Below, piece after piece: positions 38,635 to 47,790 of a stretch of 64,000 bases of DNA. The DNA is from Allochromatium vinosum DSM 180. Lineage in GTDB: Bacteria > Pseudomonadota > Gammaproteobacteria > Chromatiales > Chromatiaceae. The stretch's first letter is position 1. Every line of letters begins with the position of its first letter. The notes under the pieces are model-generated. The model was given only the letters and a program-made list of their open reading frames with translations, searched no databases and had not been told where the DNA came from. The stretch covers positions 783,154-847,153 of the forward strand of contig NC_013851.1 in the NCBI RefSeq assembly GCF_000025485.1, given 5' to 3'. The translations under genes were made by a program, and so were the position numbers.

Positions 38635-38785
38635 GGTGATTCGACAACCGCTATAAGTCTGATTTTCTAGATAAAAACCATCCGGCTAGCCGAGTTCGCG
38701 GAGCTTGGGTCGCGCCGGCCCGCGATGGTGGCGGTCCCTATGCACGCCGGGGTTCGCCCTGGAGCGAATCCCGGCGGGTTGGGGA
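38635..38785. other. Gap between pucA1 and the transposase remnant
   Basis: 151 bases without a gene. It contains the strong stem-loop at 38745-38776. The AT-rich stretch around 38660-38690 could be the old insertion edge of the element; no clear terminal inverted repeats are seen. Confidence 0.5.
38745..38776 (-). terminator. 13-bp stem-loop after pucA1
   Basis: CGCCGGGGTTCGC (38745-38757) pairs with GCGAATCCCGGCG (38764-38776), with one G-T pair and a 6-base loop, 10 bases after the pucA1 stop. No T-run follows. In puc/puf operons such hairpins protect the antenna mRNA 3' end; it could also reduce read-through toward pucB2. Confidence 0.65.
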
Positions 38786-38944
38786 TCAACCCCAGGTGAA
38801 CCAGCCGAGCGACAGCACGGCCACATGGACCGTGAGCACGATCAGCAGGACGGCGAACAGGATCGGCATCAGCCAGGTGGCCGGATTGACGACCAGCCAG
38901 AAACGATAGTCCTGCTCTTGCGGTTTGTAGCCCATGACTTCCAT
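38786..38944 (-). CDS. pucA: LH2 antenna alpha subunit, first copy
   Basis: The 52-residue peptide reads 'MEVMGYKPQEQDYRFWLVVN', then 'PATWLMPILFAVLLI' and 'VLTVHVAVLSLGWFTWG'. The His is the BChl ligand. It follows pucB1 by 30 bases with an AGAGGTC Shine-Dalgarno. The WFTWG end matches copy 3. It is below 60 residues and would be missed by length-filtered gene calls. Confidence 0.9.
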   Translation of the reverse strand: MEVMGYKPQEQDYRFWLVVNPATWLMPILFAVLLIVLTVHVAVLSLGWFTWG

Positions 38945-38974
38945 CTGCTTGACCTCTTTAGAAAAATGGATCGA

Positions 38975-39118
38975 TTAGAACCATGGATTGGTGGCGAGCA
39001 CGAACAGGTGGACCACCGCCGCCAGACCGACGAAAGCGGTATAGGTCACCTTGAACTGTGCGTGGAATTCCTGGGCCTGCTGGTCGGTGAGACCCGAGAT
39101 GTTTTTCAGTTCAGCCAT
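38975..39118 (-). CDS. pucB: LH2 antenna beta subunit, first copy
   Basis: The 47-residue peptide reads 'MAELKNISGLTDQQAQEFHA', 'QFKVTYTAFVGLAAVVHLF' and 'VLATNPWF'. EFH and the His of 'AVVHLF' are the ligands. GGAGG lies 6-7 bases before ATG 39118. The longer frame to 39184 crosses this leader and is rejected. It is the first structural gene after the first operator pair and lies downstream of the bacteriophytochrome gene on the same strand. Confidence 0.92.
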   Translation of the reverse strand: MAELKNISGLTDQQAQEFHAQFKVTYTAFVGLAAVVHLFVLATNPWF

Positions 39119-39247
39119 GATTGGCCTCCAGTGTGGATGACATCGCCGTGAACGTTGCGCGCCTTCGCCGGGGGAGGCAGGCACGTCGAATACCAGTGTT
39201 GGAGCGAATTTTCTGACTAAAGAACCTGTGGCTCTCTAGTGTTAATT

Positions 39248-39315
39248 ACTGTATCAGCGCGTAAAAATACGTGTCAACCTGGCGCGACAAATATTTGTGT
39301 CAAATTGAATTGACA
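39248..39315 (-). promoter_or_regulatory. puc promoter 1 with two TGT-N12-ACA palindromes (PpsR/CrtJ-type)
   Basis: TGT-N12-ACA occurs at 39272-39289 and 39298-39315, again exactly 8 bases apart. On the minus strand, -35 TTGACA (39277-39272) is inside the proximal palindrome; -10 TACAGT (39253-39248) follows after 18 bases (GATACA at 16 is an alternative). The transcript would have a leader of about 130 bases before pucB1. The geometry is the same as at promoter 2 and fits cooperative binding of CrtJ/PpsR described for bchC, by analogy. Confidence 0.85.
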
Positions 39316-39403
39316 CTTGTGGCCGTCGTGGGAATGCGTCCGAGTGGCGGGTGATCTGCGCGACGCGGTCGGGTCGTCGCCCGTCGCGACCAATCGACGA
39401 GGT

Positions 39404-42400
39404 TCAGGCGTGGTCGGCGAGCAGAGCGAGCAGGGCGGCGAAATCGACGGGTTTGACCAGATGGACGTCGATGCCGGCCTCCCTGGATCGGGCGCGGCTC
39501 TCCGGCTGGCTATAGCCGGTGATGGCGATGATCCGGGGCGGCGGCAGTCCGGGCTGTCGGCGCAGTGCACGCGCAACCGCGTAGCCATCCATGCCGGGCA
39601 GACCGATGTCGAGCAGGACGACCTGGGGTTGTTCGGCGATGGCCAGACGCAGGGCGGTCTCGCCGTCATAGGCCACGAGCACCTCGTAGCCCTCGCCGCC
39701 GAGCAGCAGTTCGAGACTGTCGATGGCGTCTCGATTGTCGTCCACGACCAGGATGCGCCTGTCCCTGGACGGTGTCGGCGCGGGTTCGAGCGAAGCCGGC
39801 GTTGAGCCGGCGACGGGAGCCGTATCCGCCGTCGCGGGCAGGCCGGGCAGTCGAACGCGCAGTTCGGCGCCCTGTCCGAGTCCGGGACTCAGGGCCTCGA
39901 CGCTTCCGCCATGCATCTCGACCAGACGCTTGACGAGCGACAGGCCGATGCCCAAGCCGCCCTCGGTGCGGGCGATGCCGCGATCGACCTGATAGAACAG
40001 ATCGAAGAGCTGCGGCAGGCGCTCGGGCTCGATGCCGAGACCATTGTCGCGCACCCGAATCAGCACTGTTGTCGCCTCGCGCTCGACGTCGATCGCGATG
40101 CAGCCGCCCTCGTCGGTGAACTTGGCGGCATTGGCGAGCAGATTCGAGACGACCTGCGTCAAGCGGACCAGATCGCCCATGAGCCGGATCGGTTCGGTCG
40201 GCGTCCGGATCCGGAGTTCGTGCCGGCGCGCCTCGATCAGGGCGCGACTGGTCTCCACCGCCCGGTCGATGATCTCGGTGACGTCCAGCGGCTCCGGACG
40301 CAGCTCGATCACGCCCCGGGTGATGCGCGAGACATCGAGCAGATCGTCGACGAGTCGCTGCAAATGGGCGGCCTGACGGTCGATGACCGCTAGACACCAG
40401 GCCTCCTGACCGGCGAACCTGGACTGTTTGAGCAGTTGCAGGGCGTTGGAGATGGGTGCGAGCGGATTGCGCAGCTCATGGGCGAGCATGGCGAGGAATT
40501 CGTCCTTGCGCCAGTCGGCCTCGCGCAGTTGGCGCGCCTGTTCGGCGAGCTTGGCCTCGTTGCGCTTGCGCTCGGTGATGTCGTAGTAGAACCCGAACAC
40601 CTGATAGACCTCGCCATGCTCCAGCATGGGCACATAGGTGACCACCAGATCGTAATGGCTGGTCGCCAGTTCCAGGGCGCACTCGAAGCTAACGACCGAG
40701 CGGTTCGCATAGGCCCGACACAAGTGGGGCAGATAGACGTCGCAGACCTCGGGTGGGTGGATCTCCTCGTCACGGCGCCCGAGATACGCGCTCATGGGGC
40801 GACCGGCGCGTTTCAGGCTCACGGCATTGAGAAAGCTGTAGCGCCGCGTCTGATCGTAGATTACCAGGGCGTCCGGCATGTGGTCGACCGCCAGGCGGAA
40901 GCTCTCCTTGCTCAGCCGCAGGGCATTCTCGGCGGCCTGGCGCAGACGTTCCTCGCTCGCGCGCAGGGCCTCTTCGGCCATCTTGCGCCATTCGATGTCG
41001 ATGAGCGCGCCGAGCTTGCGCGCCGACTCCAGTTCCTCCGGTCGCCAGCGCCGACCGTGCCGCTCGACGATCTCGCGCCAGGCGTCGAAGGATCGCCGTG
41101 GGCTCAGGCGTCCATCCGCCGCGACGCTCATCGACTTGTCCGGATTGCCGCCCCATGTCACCTGCCGGAGCTGTTCGCCGCGGAACCAGATCAGCTTGAT
41201 CGATTGACCGGCGTCGAGCGGAAAGAGCGCGACACCGGCGGCCGTCTCCGCCAGTTCGGCCGTCTGTTCCAGATGCGCGCTCAAACAATCGGTCGCGAAC
41301 AGTTGCGAGGGGCTGTTGGGATTCTGGGCGCTCAGTGCTCGGGCGATGTCCCGGACGTGGGGCGCGCTCGGAGTCACGCCGCCCGTGAAGACCTCATCGC
41401 CGCGGATCAACGCCACGCCATCGGCACCGATGGCCCCCAGCACGTCGTCCAGCTCCCGGCCATGGATCAGGTCGGACAGACGTTTGCCCTGGCGCATGGC
41501 CAAGAGCGTGCGCTCGCGGCAATCGCGCAGACTGGACTCGTAGCGCCGGCGGTCGACCTCTTCGGCCAGGGCGATCTGGGTCGCGAGATCCTGTGCCATC
41601 CAGCGCGCGATCTCGCGTCGCTCCCAGTTCAGCCAATGGCGGTCGAGATGATGGCAGGCGATCAGGCCCCAGAGACGCCCCTCGCGCAGAAGCGACAGGG
41701 TGAGCGTCGAGCGCACACCCATGTTGCTCAGATATTCCAGATGGACCGGCGAGACGCTGCGCAGCAGGCTCTGTGACAGATCGAGCGGTGGACCGTTGCT
41801 CGCGTCGTCGACCGGCACCAGCGGACAGGGCCTGTAGTCGACGTCGACGATGAGCCGCAGTGGATTGGTCAGAAAGATCCGGCGTGCCTGGGCCGGGATG
41901 TCCGAGGCCGGAAAGTGCAGTCCCAGATAGGGCTCCAGGTCGGGGCGGCACGACTCGGCGACGACCTCGCCGTGCCAGTCCGGGTCGAAGCGATAGACCA
42001 TGACCCGGTCGTGTCCAGTCAGCGACCGGAACAGTTCGGTGGCGTTCTGGAGTTTGACGCCCAGGTCCAGATGCGCGCGTAGGGCGTGCAGACCACGCAG
42101 GGCATCGGCTAGGGCCGCGCTCAGGTCGGCTCGCGGCATGGCGTTGGGGGAGGGTTCCAGTTCGAGGATCTGGAGGCTCCCGGAGGAGTGGAGATGACCG
42201 GCAAATCTGTCCCCGCCGGTCGCCGGCGTCCATTCGAATGGGCGCGTCGTCTCATACTCGTGGCTGGCGCTCGGTTGGGCCAGAGCCGCGTTGACCGCGT
42301 CCGCCAGTTCCGGGCCAAGGGCCGTGACCAGATCGCGACCCAGCAGACGGTCCGCTGGGATGCCCAACCAATCCATCGTGCTCAGCGAGGCGTGCAGGAT

Positions 42401-42517
42401 GCGCCGTGCTGGTCCACTCAGGGCCAGCAGGACACCGTGCGGCTGGATCGCGCCTGGGATGTGGATGGGTTCGGCCTCGCACAGGAGCGGATCGGCGATG
42501 ATGGAGGGCGGTTGCAT
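39404..42517 (-). CDS. bphP: Bacteriophytochrome hybrid histidine kinase (PAS-GAF-PHY-PAS-HisKA-HATPase-REC)
   Basis: The 1037-residue protein senses red/far-red light through biliverdin. Cys13 in 'LLCEAEPIHIPGAIQPHG' is the expected chromophore-binding residue. The GAF domain has 'HFPASDIPAQARRI' and the PHY tongue has 'SPRRSFDAW' (PRxSF). A further PAS (about 525-650) precedes HisKA ('LAHELRNPLAPISNALQLL'), HATPase ('NLLANAAKFTDEGG', 'GGLGIGLSLV') and a receiver ('VLLDIGLPGMDG', 'LVKPV'). It lies just upstream of the puc genes on the same strand, as phytochrome genes near LH2/LH4 genes do in Rhodopseudomonas palustris; a role in antenna control is inferred. AGGAAC precedes ATG 42517. Confidence 0.93.
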   Translation of the reverse strand: MQPPSIIADPLLCEAEPIHIPGAIQPHGVLLALSGPARRILHASLSTMDWLGIPADRLLGRDLVTALGPELADAVNAALAQPSASHEYETTRPFEWTPATGGDRFAGHLHSSGSLQILELEPSPNAMPRADLSAALADALRGLHALRAHLDLGVKLQNATELFRSLTGHDRVMVYRFDPDWHGEVVAESCRPDLEPYLGLHFPASDIPAQARRIFLTNPLRLIVDVDYRPCPLVPVDDASNGPPLDLSQSLLRSVSPVHLEYLSNMGVRSTLTLSLLREGRLWGLIACHHLDRHWLNWERREIARWMAQDLATQIALAEEVDRRRYESSLRDCRERTLLAMRQGKRLSDLIHGRELDDVLGAIGADGVALIRGDEVFTGGVTPSAPHVRDIARALSAQNPNSPSQLFATDCLSAHLEQTAELAETAAGVALFPLDAGQSIKLIWFRGEQLRQVTWGGNPDKSMSVAADGRLSPRRSFDAWREIVERHGRRWRPEELESARKLGALIDIEWRKMAEEALRASEERLRQAAENALRLSKESFRLAVDHMPDALVIYDQTRRYSFLNAVSLKRAGRPMSAYLGRRDEEIHPPEVCDVYLPHLCRAYANRSVVSFECALELATSHYDLVVTYVPMLEHGEVYQVFGFYYDITERKRNEAKLAEQARQLREADWRKDEFLAMLAHELRNPLAPISNALQLLKQSRFAGQEAWCLAVIDRQAAHLQRLVDDLLDVSRITRGVIELRPEPLDVTEIIDRAVETSRALIEARRHELRIRTPTEPIRLMGDLVRLTQVVSNLLANAAKFTDEGGCIAIDVEREATTVLIRVRDNGLGIEPERLPQLFDLFYQVDRGIARTEGGLGIGLSLVKRLVEMHGGSVEALSPGLGQGAELRVRLPGLPATADTAPVAGSTPASLEPAPTPSRDRRILVVDDNRDAIDSLELLLGGEGYEVLVAYDGETALRLAIAEQPQVVLLDIGLPGMDGYAVARALRRQPGLPPPRIIAITGYSQPESRARSREAGIDVHLVKPVDFAALLALLADHA

Positions 42518-42686
42518 CGATGTTCCTGGGGGCAGGGTTCATGAAGTCGGCGCGCGTGGACAGTCTAGCGGCGATTCTCTAAAATACCGAAGATTTAGCG
42601 CGTCGCGGCCAAAGCGACCTTGAAACGTGCCAGCGTCGTCGATCCAGGACGATCGCGCGTCCTCGCCCCCCGATTCGGAGACACCC

Positions 42687-43832
42687 TTGAGAAAACCCGC
42701 GATTTTGGTTCTGGAAGACGGCTCAGTCTTTCGCGGAACGTCGATCGGCGCCGACGGTTCCAGCGTCGGCGAGGTCGTCTTCAATACGTCCATGTCCGGC
42801 TACCAGGAGATCCTGACCGATCCATCCTATCTGCGCCAGCTCGTCACCCTGACCTATCCGCACATCGGCAACGTCGGTGCCAACCCTGAGGACGAGGAGT
42901 CGGGCGCCATCCAGGCGGCTGGACTCATCGTGCGCGATCTGCCGGCACGGGCGAGCAACTTCCGCCTGACCGAGTCGCTCGACGCCTATCTGACCCGTCA
43001 CAACGTGGTCGGGATCGCCGATATCGACACCCGCCGTCTCACCCGTATCCTGCGTGAGAAAGGCGCCCAGAACGGCTGCATCCAGGCCGGAGACGCCATC
43101 GACGAGGCCGCTGCGCTCGCCGAGGCGCGCGCCTTCCCCGGACTCAAGGGCATGGATCTGGCTCAGCACGCCTCGACCCAGGAAGCCTATCCCTGGACCC
43201 AGGGTTCCTGGACGCTCGACGGCGGACTGCCCGAGCCGCTCAAGCCGGTCGACGGCAAGCTGCCCTATCATGTCGTCGCCTACGACTACGGCATCAAGCG
43301 CAACATCCTGCGGATGCTGGTCGATCGCGGCTGCCATGTCACCGTGGTCCCGGCGCACATGCCGGCGGCGACCGTGCTGGCGCTCGAACCCGATGGCGTC
43401 TTTCTGTCCAATGGGCCGGGCGACCCGGAGCCGTGTGATTACGCCATCGCCGCCATCCGCGAGCTGCTGGAGACCGACATCCCGATCTTTGGCATTTGTC
43501 TCGGTCATCAACTGCTCGGTCTGGCCTGCGGCGCCCGGACGCTCAAGATGAAGTTCGGCCATCACGGCGCCAACCATCCGGTACAGGATCTCAAGACCGG
43601 TGTGGTCATGATCAGCAGCCAGAACCACGGCTTCGCCGTCGACGAGTCGAGCCTGCCCGAGACGCTGGAGGCGACCCATCGCTCGCTGTTCGACGGCTCG
43701 CTCCAGGGTATTCATCATCGTCAGCGTCCGGCCTTCAGCTTCCAGGGGCATCCCGAGGCCAGTCCGGGGCCGCACGACGTGGCGCCCGTCTTCGATCATT
43801 TCATCGACCTGATGCGGGAGCGCAAGTCGTAG
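42687..43832 (+). CDS. carA: Carbamoyl-phosphate synthase small subunit
   Basis: CarA hydrolyses glutamine to supply ammonia to CarB for pyrimidine and arginine synthesis. The product of 381 residues has the CPSase small-chain N-terminal domain ('[15 protein letters not shown]', '[12 protein letters not shown]') and a class I glutamine amidotransferase domain with the Cys in '[13 protein letters not shown]' and His/Glu in '[11 protein letters not shown]'. The start appears to be TTG 42687 after GGAGA; the only earlier in-frame start (42627) has no family support. carB follows. Confidence 0.94.
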   Translation: MRKPAILVLEDGSVFRGTSIGADGSSVGEVVFNTSMSGYQEILTDPSYLRQLVTLTYPHIGNVGANPEDEESGAIQAAGLIVRDLPARASNFRLTESLDAYLTRHNVVGIADIDTRRLTRILREKGAQNGCIQAGDAIDEAAALAEARAFPGLKGMDLAQHASTQEAYPWTQGSWTLDGGLPEPLKPVDGKLPYHVVAYDYGIKRNILRMLVDRGCHVTVVPAHMPAATVLALEPDGVFLSNGPGDPEPCDYAIAAIRELLETDIPIFGICLGHQLLGLACGARTLKMKFGHHGANHPVQDLKTGVVMISSQNHGFAVDESSLPETLEATHRSLFDGSLQGIHHRQRPAFSFQGHPEASPGPHDVAPVFDHFIDLMRERKS

Positions 43833-43970
43833 AGTACGCAGGCGTACCCTAATGCTCAGGGCGTCCCATGACCGACCATCGACCGACAGCCCTGAGTCGA
43901 CCCGCTCCCGAATGCCCGACCGCCCGTGTGCCCGACATCGCCCACCTTTTCGAACCCCGCGTGAGACCCC
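43833..43970. other. Intergenic gap carA-carB
   Basis: 138 bases without a gene. No Rho-independent terminator is obvious, so carA and carB may be co-transcribed. Confidence 0.4.
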
Positions 43971-46900
43971 ATGCCCAAGCGTACCGACATCCATAGCATC
44001 CTGATCATCGGCTCCGGCCCCATCGTCATCGGTCAAGCGTGCGAATTCGACTACTCCGGCGCGCAGGCCTGCAAGGCGCTGCGCGAGGAGGGCTATCGGG
44101 TCATCCTGGTCAACTCCAACCCGGCCACCATCATGACCGACCCCGAGATGGCCGACGCGACCTATATCGAGCCCGTCACCTGGCGCGCGCTCGCCTCCAT
44201 CATCGAGCAGGAGCGCCCGGACGCGCTCTTGCCGACCATGGGCGGTCAGACCGCGCTCAACTGCGCGCTCGATCTGGTGCGCGAAGGGGTGCTGGAGAAG
44301 TTCGGCGTCGAGCTGATCGGCGCCTCGCGCGAGGCCATCGACAAGGCCGAAGACCGCGACCTGTTCCGTCAGGCGATGCGCAAGATCGGGCTCGACATGC
44401 CGCGTTCGGCCATCGCCCACAGTCTGGAAGAGGCGATCCAGGTCCAGGCGCCGATCGGCTTCCCGACCATCATCCGTCCGTCCTTCACCATGGGCGGCAG
44501 CGGCGGCGGCATCGCCTACAACCAGGAAGAGTTCGAGGAGATCTGCCGGCGCGGTCTGGATCTGTCGCCGACCAAGGAGCTGCTGATCGAAGAATCCGTA
44601 CTCGGCTGGAAGGAGTACGAGATGGAGGTGGTCCGCGACCATGCGGACAACTGCATCATCATCTGCTCGATCGAGAACCTCGATCCGATGGGCGTTCACA
44701 CCGGCGACTCGATCACGGTCGCGCCGGCGCAGACGCTGACCGACAAGGAATATCAGATCATGCGCAACGCCTCGATTGCGGTGCTGCGCGAGATCGGGGT
44801 CGACACGGGCGGCTCGAACGTCCAGTTCGCGATCAACCCCGAGAACGGGCGCATGATCGTCATCGAGATGAACCCGCGCGTCTCACGCTCCTCGGCGCTC
44901 GCCTCCAAGGCCACCGGCTTCCCGATCGCCAAGGTCGCAGCCAAGCTCGCCGTCGGTTATACCCTCGACGAGCTGCGCAACGAGATCACCGGCGGCGCGA
45001 CGCCGGCCTCGTTCGAGCCGACCATCGACTATGTCGTCACCAAGATTCCGCGCTTCGCCTTTGAAAAATTCCCGCTGGCCGACGCGCGTCTGACGACTCA
45101 GATGAAGTCGGTCGGCGAGGTCATGGCCATCGGCCGCACCTTCCAGGAATCCTTGCAGAAGGCGCTGCGCGGACTGGAGATCGACCGTTACGGACTCGAC
45201 GAGATCGTGGACCTCAACGACCCGGACGCACTCGACACCATCCGGCTCGAAGTGCGCCAGACCGGCGCCGAGCGGCTGTTCTATGTCGCCGAGGCCTTCC
45301 GCTTCGGCATGAGTCTCGACGAAATCCATGAACTGAGCCGCATCGATCCCTGGTTCCTGGCCCAGATCGAGGATCTGATCCGCGCCGAGTCCGAGACGCG
45401 CGCCGCCGGCCGCGCCGGACTGACCCTGGATCGCCTGCGTGCGCTCAAGCGCCAGGGCTTCGCCGACCGGCGCATCGCGCGTCTGGTCGGCGCTCAGGAA
45501 TCCGAGATCCGCGCCCTGCGTCATGAGATGGGGCTGCATCCGGTCTACAAGCGGGTCGACACCTGCGCGGCCGAGTTCGCCTCCAGCACCGCCTACATGT
45601 ATTCGACCTACGAGGAAGAGTGCGAAGCCGAACCCACTGACCGCGAGAAGATCATGGTCCTGGGCGGCGGACCCAACCGCATCGGCCAGGGTATCGAGTT
45701 CGACTACTGCTGTGTCCATGCCGCTTTCGCCATGCGCGAGGACGGCTACGAGACCATCATGGTCAACTGCAACCCCGAGACGGTCTCGACCGACTACGAC
45801 ACCTCGGATCGACTCTATTTCGAGCCGCTGACCCTCGAAGACGTGCTGGAGATCGTCGAGAAGGAAAAACCGAAGGGTGTCATCGTCCAGTACGGCGGTC
45901 AGACCCCGTTGAAGCTGGCCCGTGCGCTCGAAGCCGCCGGCGTGCCCATCATCGGCACCACGCCCGACAGCATCGACCTGGCCGAGGACCGCGAGCGCTT
46001 CCAGCAGCTCATCCAGGAGCTGGGGCTGCGTCAGCCGCCCAACGCCACCGCGCGCAGCGAGGACGAGGCCGTCGAGCGTGCCGCCGCCATCGGCTATCCG
46101 CTGGTGGTGCGACCGTCCTATGTGCTCGGCGGACGAGCGATGGAGATCGTCTACGACGAGACCGATCTCAAGCGCTACATGCGCGAGGCGGTGCGTGTCT
46201 CCAACGAGTCCCCGGTGCTGCTCGACCGCTTCCTCGACGACGCCATCGAGGTCGACGTCGACGCCATCTGCGACGGCAACGAGGTGCTGATCGGCGGCAT
46301 CATGGAGCACATCGAGCAGGCCGGCGTGCACTCGGGCGACTCGGCCTGTTCGCTGCCGCCCTACACCCTGTCACCCGCGATCCAGGACCGGATGCGCGAA
46401 CAGATGGTCAAGATGGCGCGCGCGCTCAATGTGGTCGGCCTGATGAACGCCCAGTTCGCGATCAAGGGCGACGAGATCTTCATCCTCGAAGTCAACCCGC
46501 GCGCCTCGCGCACCGTGCCCTTCGTCTCCAAGGCGATCGGCGTACCGCTGGCCAAGGTCGCCGCGCGCTGCATGGCCGGGCGCTCGCTGGAGGAGCAGGG
46601 CTGTCGGCGCGAAGTCCGGCCCAAGCACTATTTCGTCAAGGAAGCCGTGTTCCCCTTCGTCAAGTTCCCCGGCGTCGACACCCTGCTCGGGCCGGAGATG
46701 AAGTCCACCGGCGAGGTGATGGGCGTGGGCGAAACCTTCGGTGAAGCCTATGCCAAGGCGCAGGAGGGCGCCGGGAGCCTGCTGCCGCGCAAGGGCGGCA
46801 AGGCGCTGCTGAGCGTGCGCGAGGGCGACAAGGCGCGCCTGATCGAGGTTGCGCGTGATCTGCTCGAGTTCGGCTTCACGCTCTACGGTACCCATGGCAC

Positions 46901-47180
46901 GGCCGCCGCCGTGCGCGCGGCCGGACTGCCCTGTACTGGGGTGAACAAGGTCGCCGAGGGTCGCCCGCACATCGTCGACATGATCAAGAACAACGAGATC
47001 GGCTTCATCGTCAACACGACCGAAGGGGCCAAGGCGATTGCGGATTCAGCCGCCATCCGTCGCGCCGCGCTCCAGTACAAGGTGCCCTATACCACCACCA
47101 TCGCCGGGGCCGAGGCCACCTGCATGGCGCTCAAGCAACTGGACATCCTGAGCGTCAATCGGTTACAAGATCTTTACTGA
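43971..47180 (+). CDS. carB: Carbamoyl-phosphate synthase large subunit
   Basis: CarB makes carbamoyl phosphate from bicarbonate, ammonia and two ATP. The 1069-residue protein has the expected duplicated ATP-grasp halves, with '[19 protein letters not shown]' at the start of the first and '[20 protein letters not shown]' at the start of the second. ATP-grasp glycine loops '[14 protein letters not shown]' and '[14 protein letters not shown]' follow. The C-terminal allosteric MGS-like domain ends '[19 protein letters not shown]'. Confidence 0.98.
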   Translation: MPKRTDIHSILIIGSGPIVIGQACEFDYSGAQACKALREEGYRVILVNSNPATIMTDPEMADATYIEPVTWRALASIIEQERPDALLPTMGGQTALNCALDLVREGVLEKFGVELIGASREAIDKAEDRDLFRQAMRKIGLDMPRSAIAHSLEEAIQVQAPIGFPTIIRPSFTMGGSGGGIAYNQEEFEEICRRGLDLSPTKELLIEESVLGWKEYEMEVVRDHADNCIIICSIENLDPMGVHTGDSITVAPAQTLTDKEYQIMRNASIAVLREIGVDTGGSNVQFAINPENGRMIVIEMNPRVSRSSALASKATGFPIAKVAAKLAVGYTLDELRNEITGGATPASFEPTIDYVVTKIPRFAFEKFPLADARLTTQMKSVGEVMAIGRTFQESLQKALRGLEIDRYGLDEIVDLNDPDALDTIRLEVRQTGAERLFYVAEAFRFGMSLDEIHELSRIDPWFLAQIEDLIRAESETRAAGRAGLTLDRLRALKRQGFADRRIARLVGAQESEIRALRHEMGLHPVYKRVDTCAAEFASSTAYMYSTYEEECEAEPTDREKIMVLGGGPNRIGQGIEFDYCCVHAAFAMREDGYETIMVNCNPETVSTDYDTSDRLYFEPLTLEDVLEIVEKEKPKGVIVQYGGQTPLKLARALEAAGVPIIGTTPDSIDLAEDRERFQQLIQELGLRQPPNATARSEDEAVERAAAIGYPLVVRPSYVLGGRAMEIVYDETDLKRYMREAVRVSNESPVLLDRFLDDAIEVDVDAICDGNEVLIGGIMEHIEQAGVHSGDSACSLPPYTLSPAIQDRMREQMVKMARALNVVGLMNAQFAIKGDEIFILEVNPRASRTVPFVSKAIGVPLAKVAARCMAGRSLEEQGCRREVRPKHYFVKEAVFPFVKFPGVDTLLGPEMKSTGEVMGVGETFGEAYAKAQEGAGSLLPRKGGKALLSVREGDKARLIEVARDLLEFGFTLYGTHGTAAAVRAAGLPCTGVNKVAEGRPHIVDMIKNNEIGFIVNTTEGAKAIADSAAIRRAALQYKVPYTTTIAGAEATCMALKQLDILSVNRLQDLY

Positions 47181-47239
47181 ACCCGCCTTGCGCCGCGCCA
47201 TTGAGGTGCGGCGTGAAGCCAACAGACCCGCAAGAGGTC

Positions 47240-47275
47240 AGCGCCGCCTGGGGAGTCCCTTCCCGGCGGCGCTTT
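47240..47275 (+). terminator. Hairpin with short T tract in the greA leader
   Basis: AGCGCCGCC (47240-47248) and GGCGGCGCT (47265-47273) form a perfect 9-bp stem followed by TT. It lies 60 bases after carB and 20 bases before greA. It could end the carAB transcript or attenuate greA. The E. coli greA leader also contains a terminator (source of GraL RNA); similarity here is in arrangement, not in sequence. Confidence 0.55.
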
Positions 47276-47294
47276 CACATACGAGGAAAACACA

Positions 47295-47771
47295 ATGAAC
47301 AAAGTCCCTCTGACCGCCAGGGGTGCCGAGAAATTGCGTGAAGAGTTGGAGCAGCTCAAGCGTGTCGAGCGTCCACGGATCATCGAAGCCATCGCTGAGG
47401 CGCGCGCGCACGGCGATCTGAAGGAGAACGCCGAATATCACGCCGCGCGCGAACAGCAGGGCTTCGTCGAGGGTCGCATCAAGGACATCGAAGGCAAGCT
47501 CTCCCACGCTCAGATCATCGACGTGACCACGATGCCGCACAACGGCAAGGTGATCTTCGGGGCCACGGTCAAGGTGCTCGAACTGGAGACCGACGAGGAA
47601 CACTGCTACCAGATCGTCGGCGAGGACGAGGCGGATCTGAAGCAGGGCCTGATCTCGGTCGGTTCGCCTCTGGCGCGCTGTCTGATCGGCAAGGCCGAGG
47701 GTGACGTCGCCTCGCTCCAGGCGCCGGGCGGGCTGCGCGAGTTCGAGATCCTGGAAGTCCAGTACGTCTGA
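47295..47771 (+). CDS. greA: Transcription elongation factor GreA
   Basis: GreA enters the RNA polymerase secondary channel and stimulates cleavage of backtracked RNA. The 158-residue length is standard. The N-terminal coiled coil has '[19 protein letters not shown]' and '[20 protein letters not shown]', with the acidic tip residues. The C-terminal FKBP-like domain has '[20 protein letters not shown]'. The carAB-greA order is common in gammaproteobacteria. Confidence 0.97.
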   Translation: MNKVPLTARGAEKLREELEQLKRVERPRIIEAIAEARAHGDLKENAEYHAAREQQGFVEGRIKDIEGKLSHAQIIDVTTMPHNGKVIFGATVKVLELETDEEHCYQIVGEDEADLKQGLISVGSPLARCLIGKAEGDVASLQAPGGLREFEILEVQYV

Positions 47772-47790
47772 GTCCGCGCCCGATCTGGCC

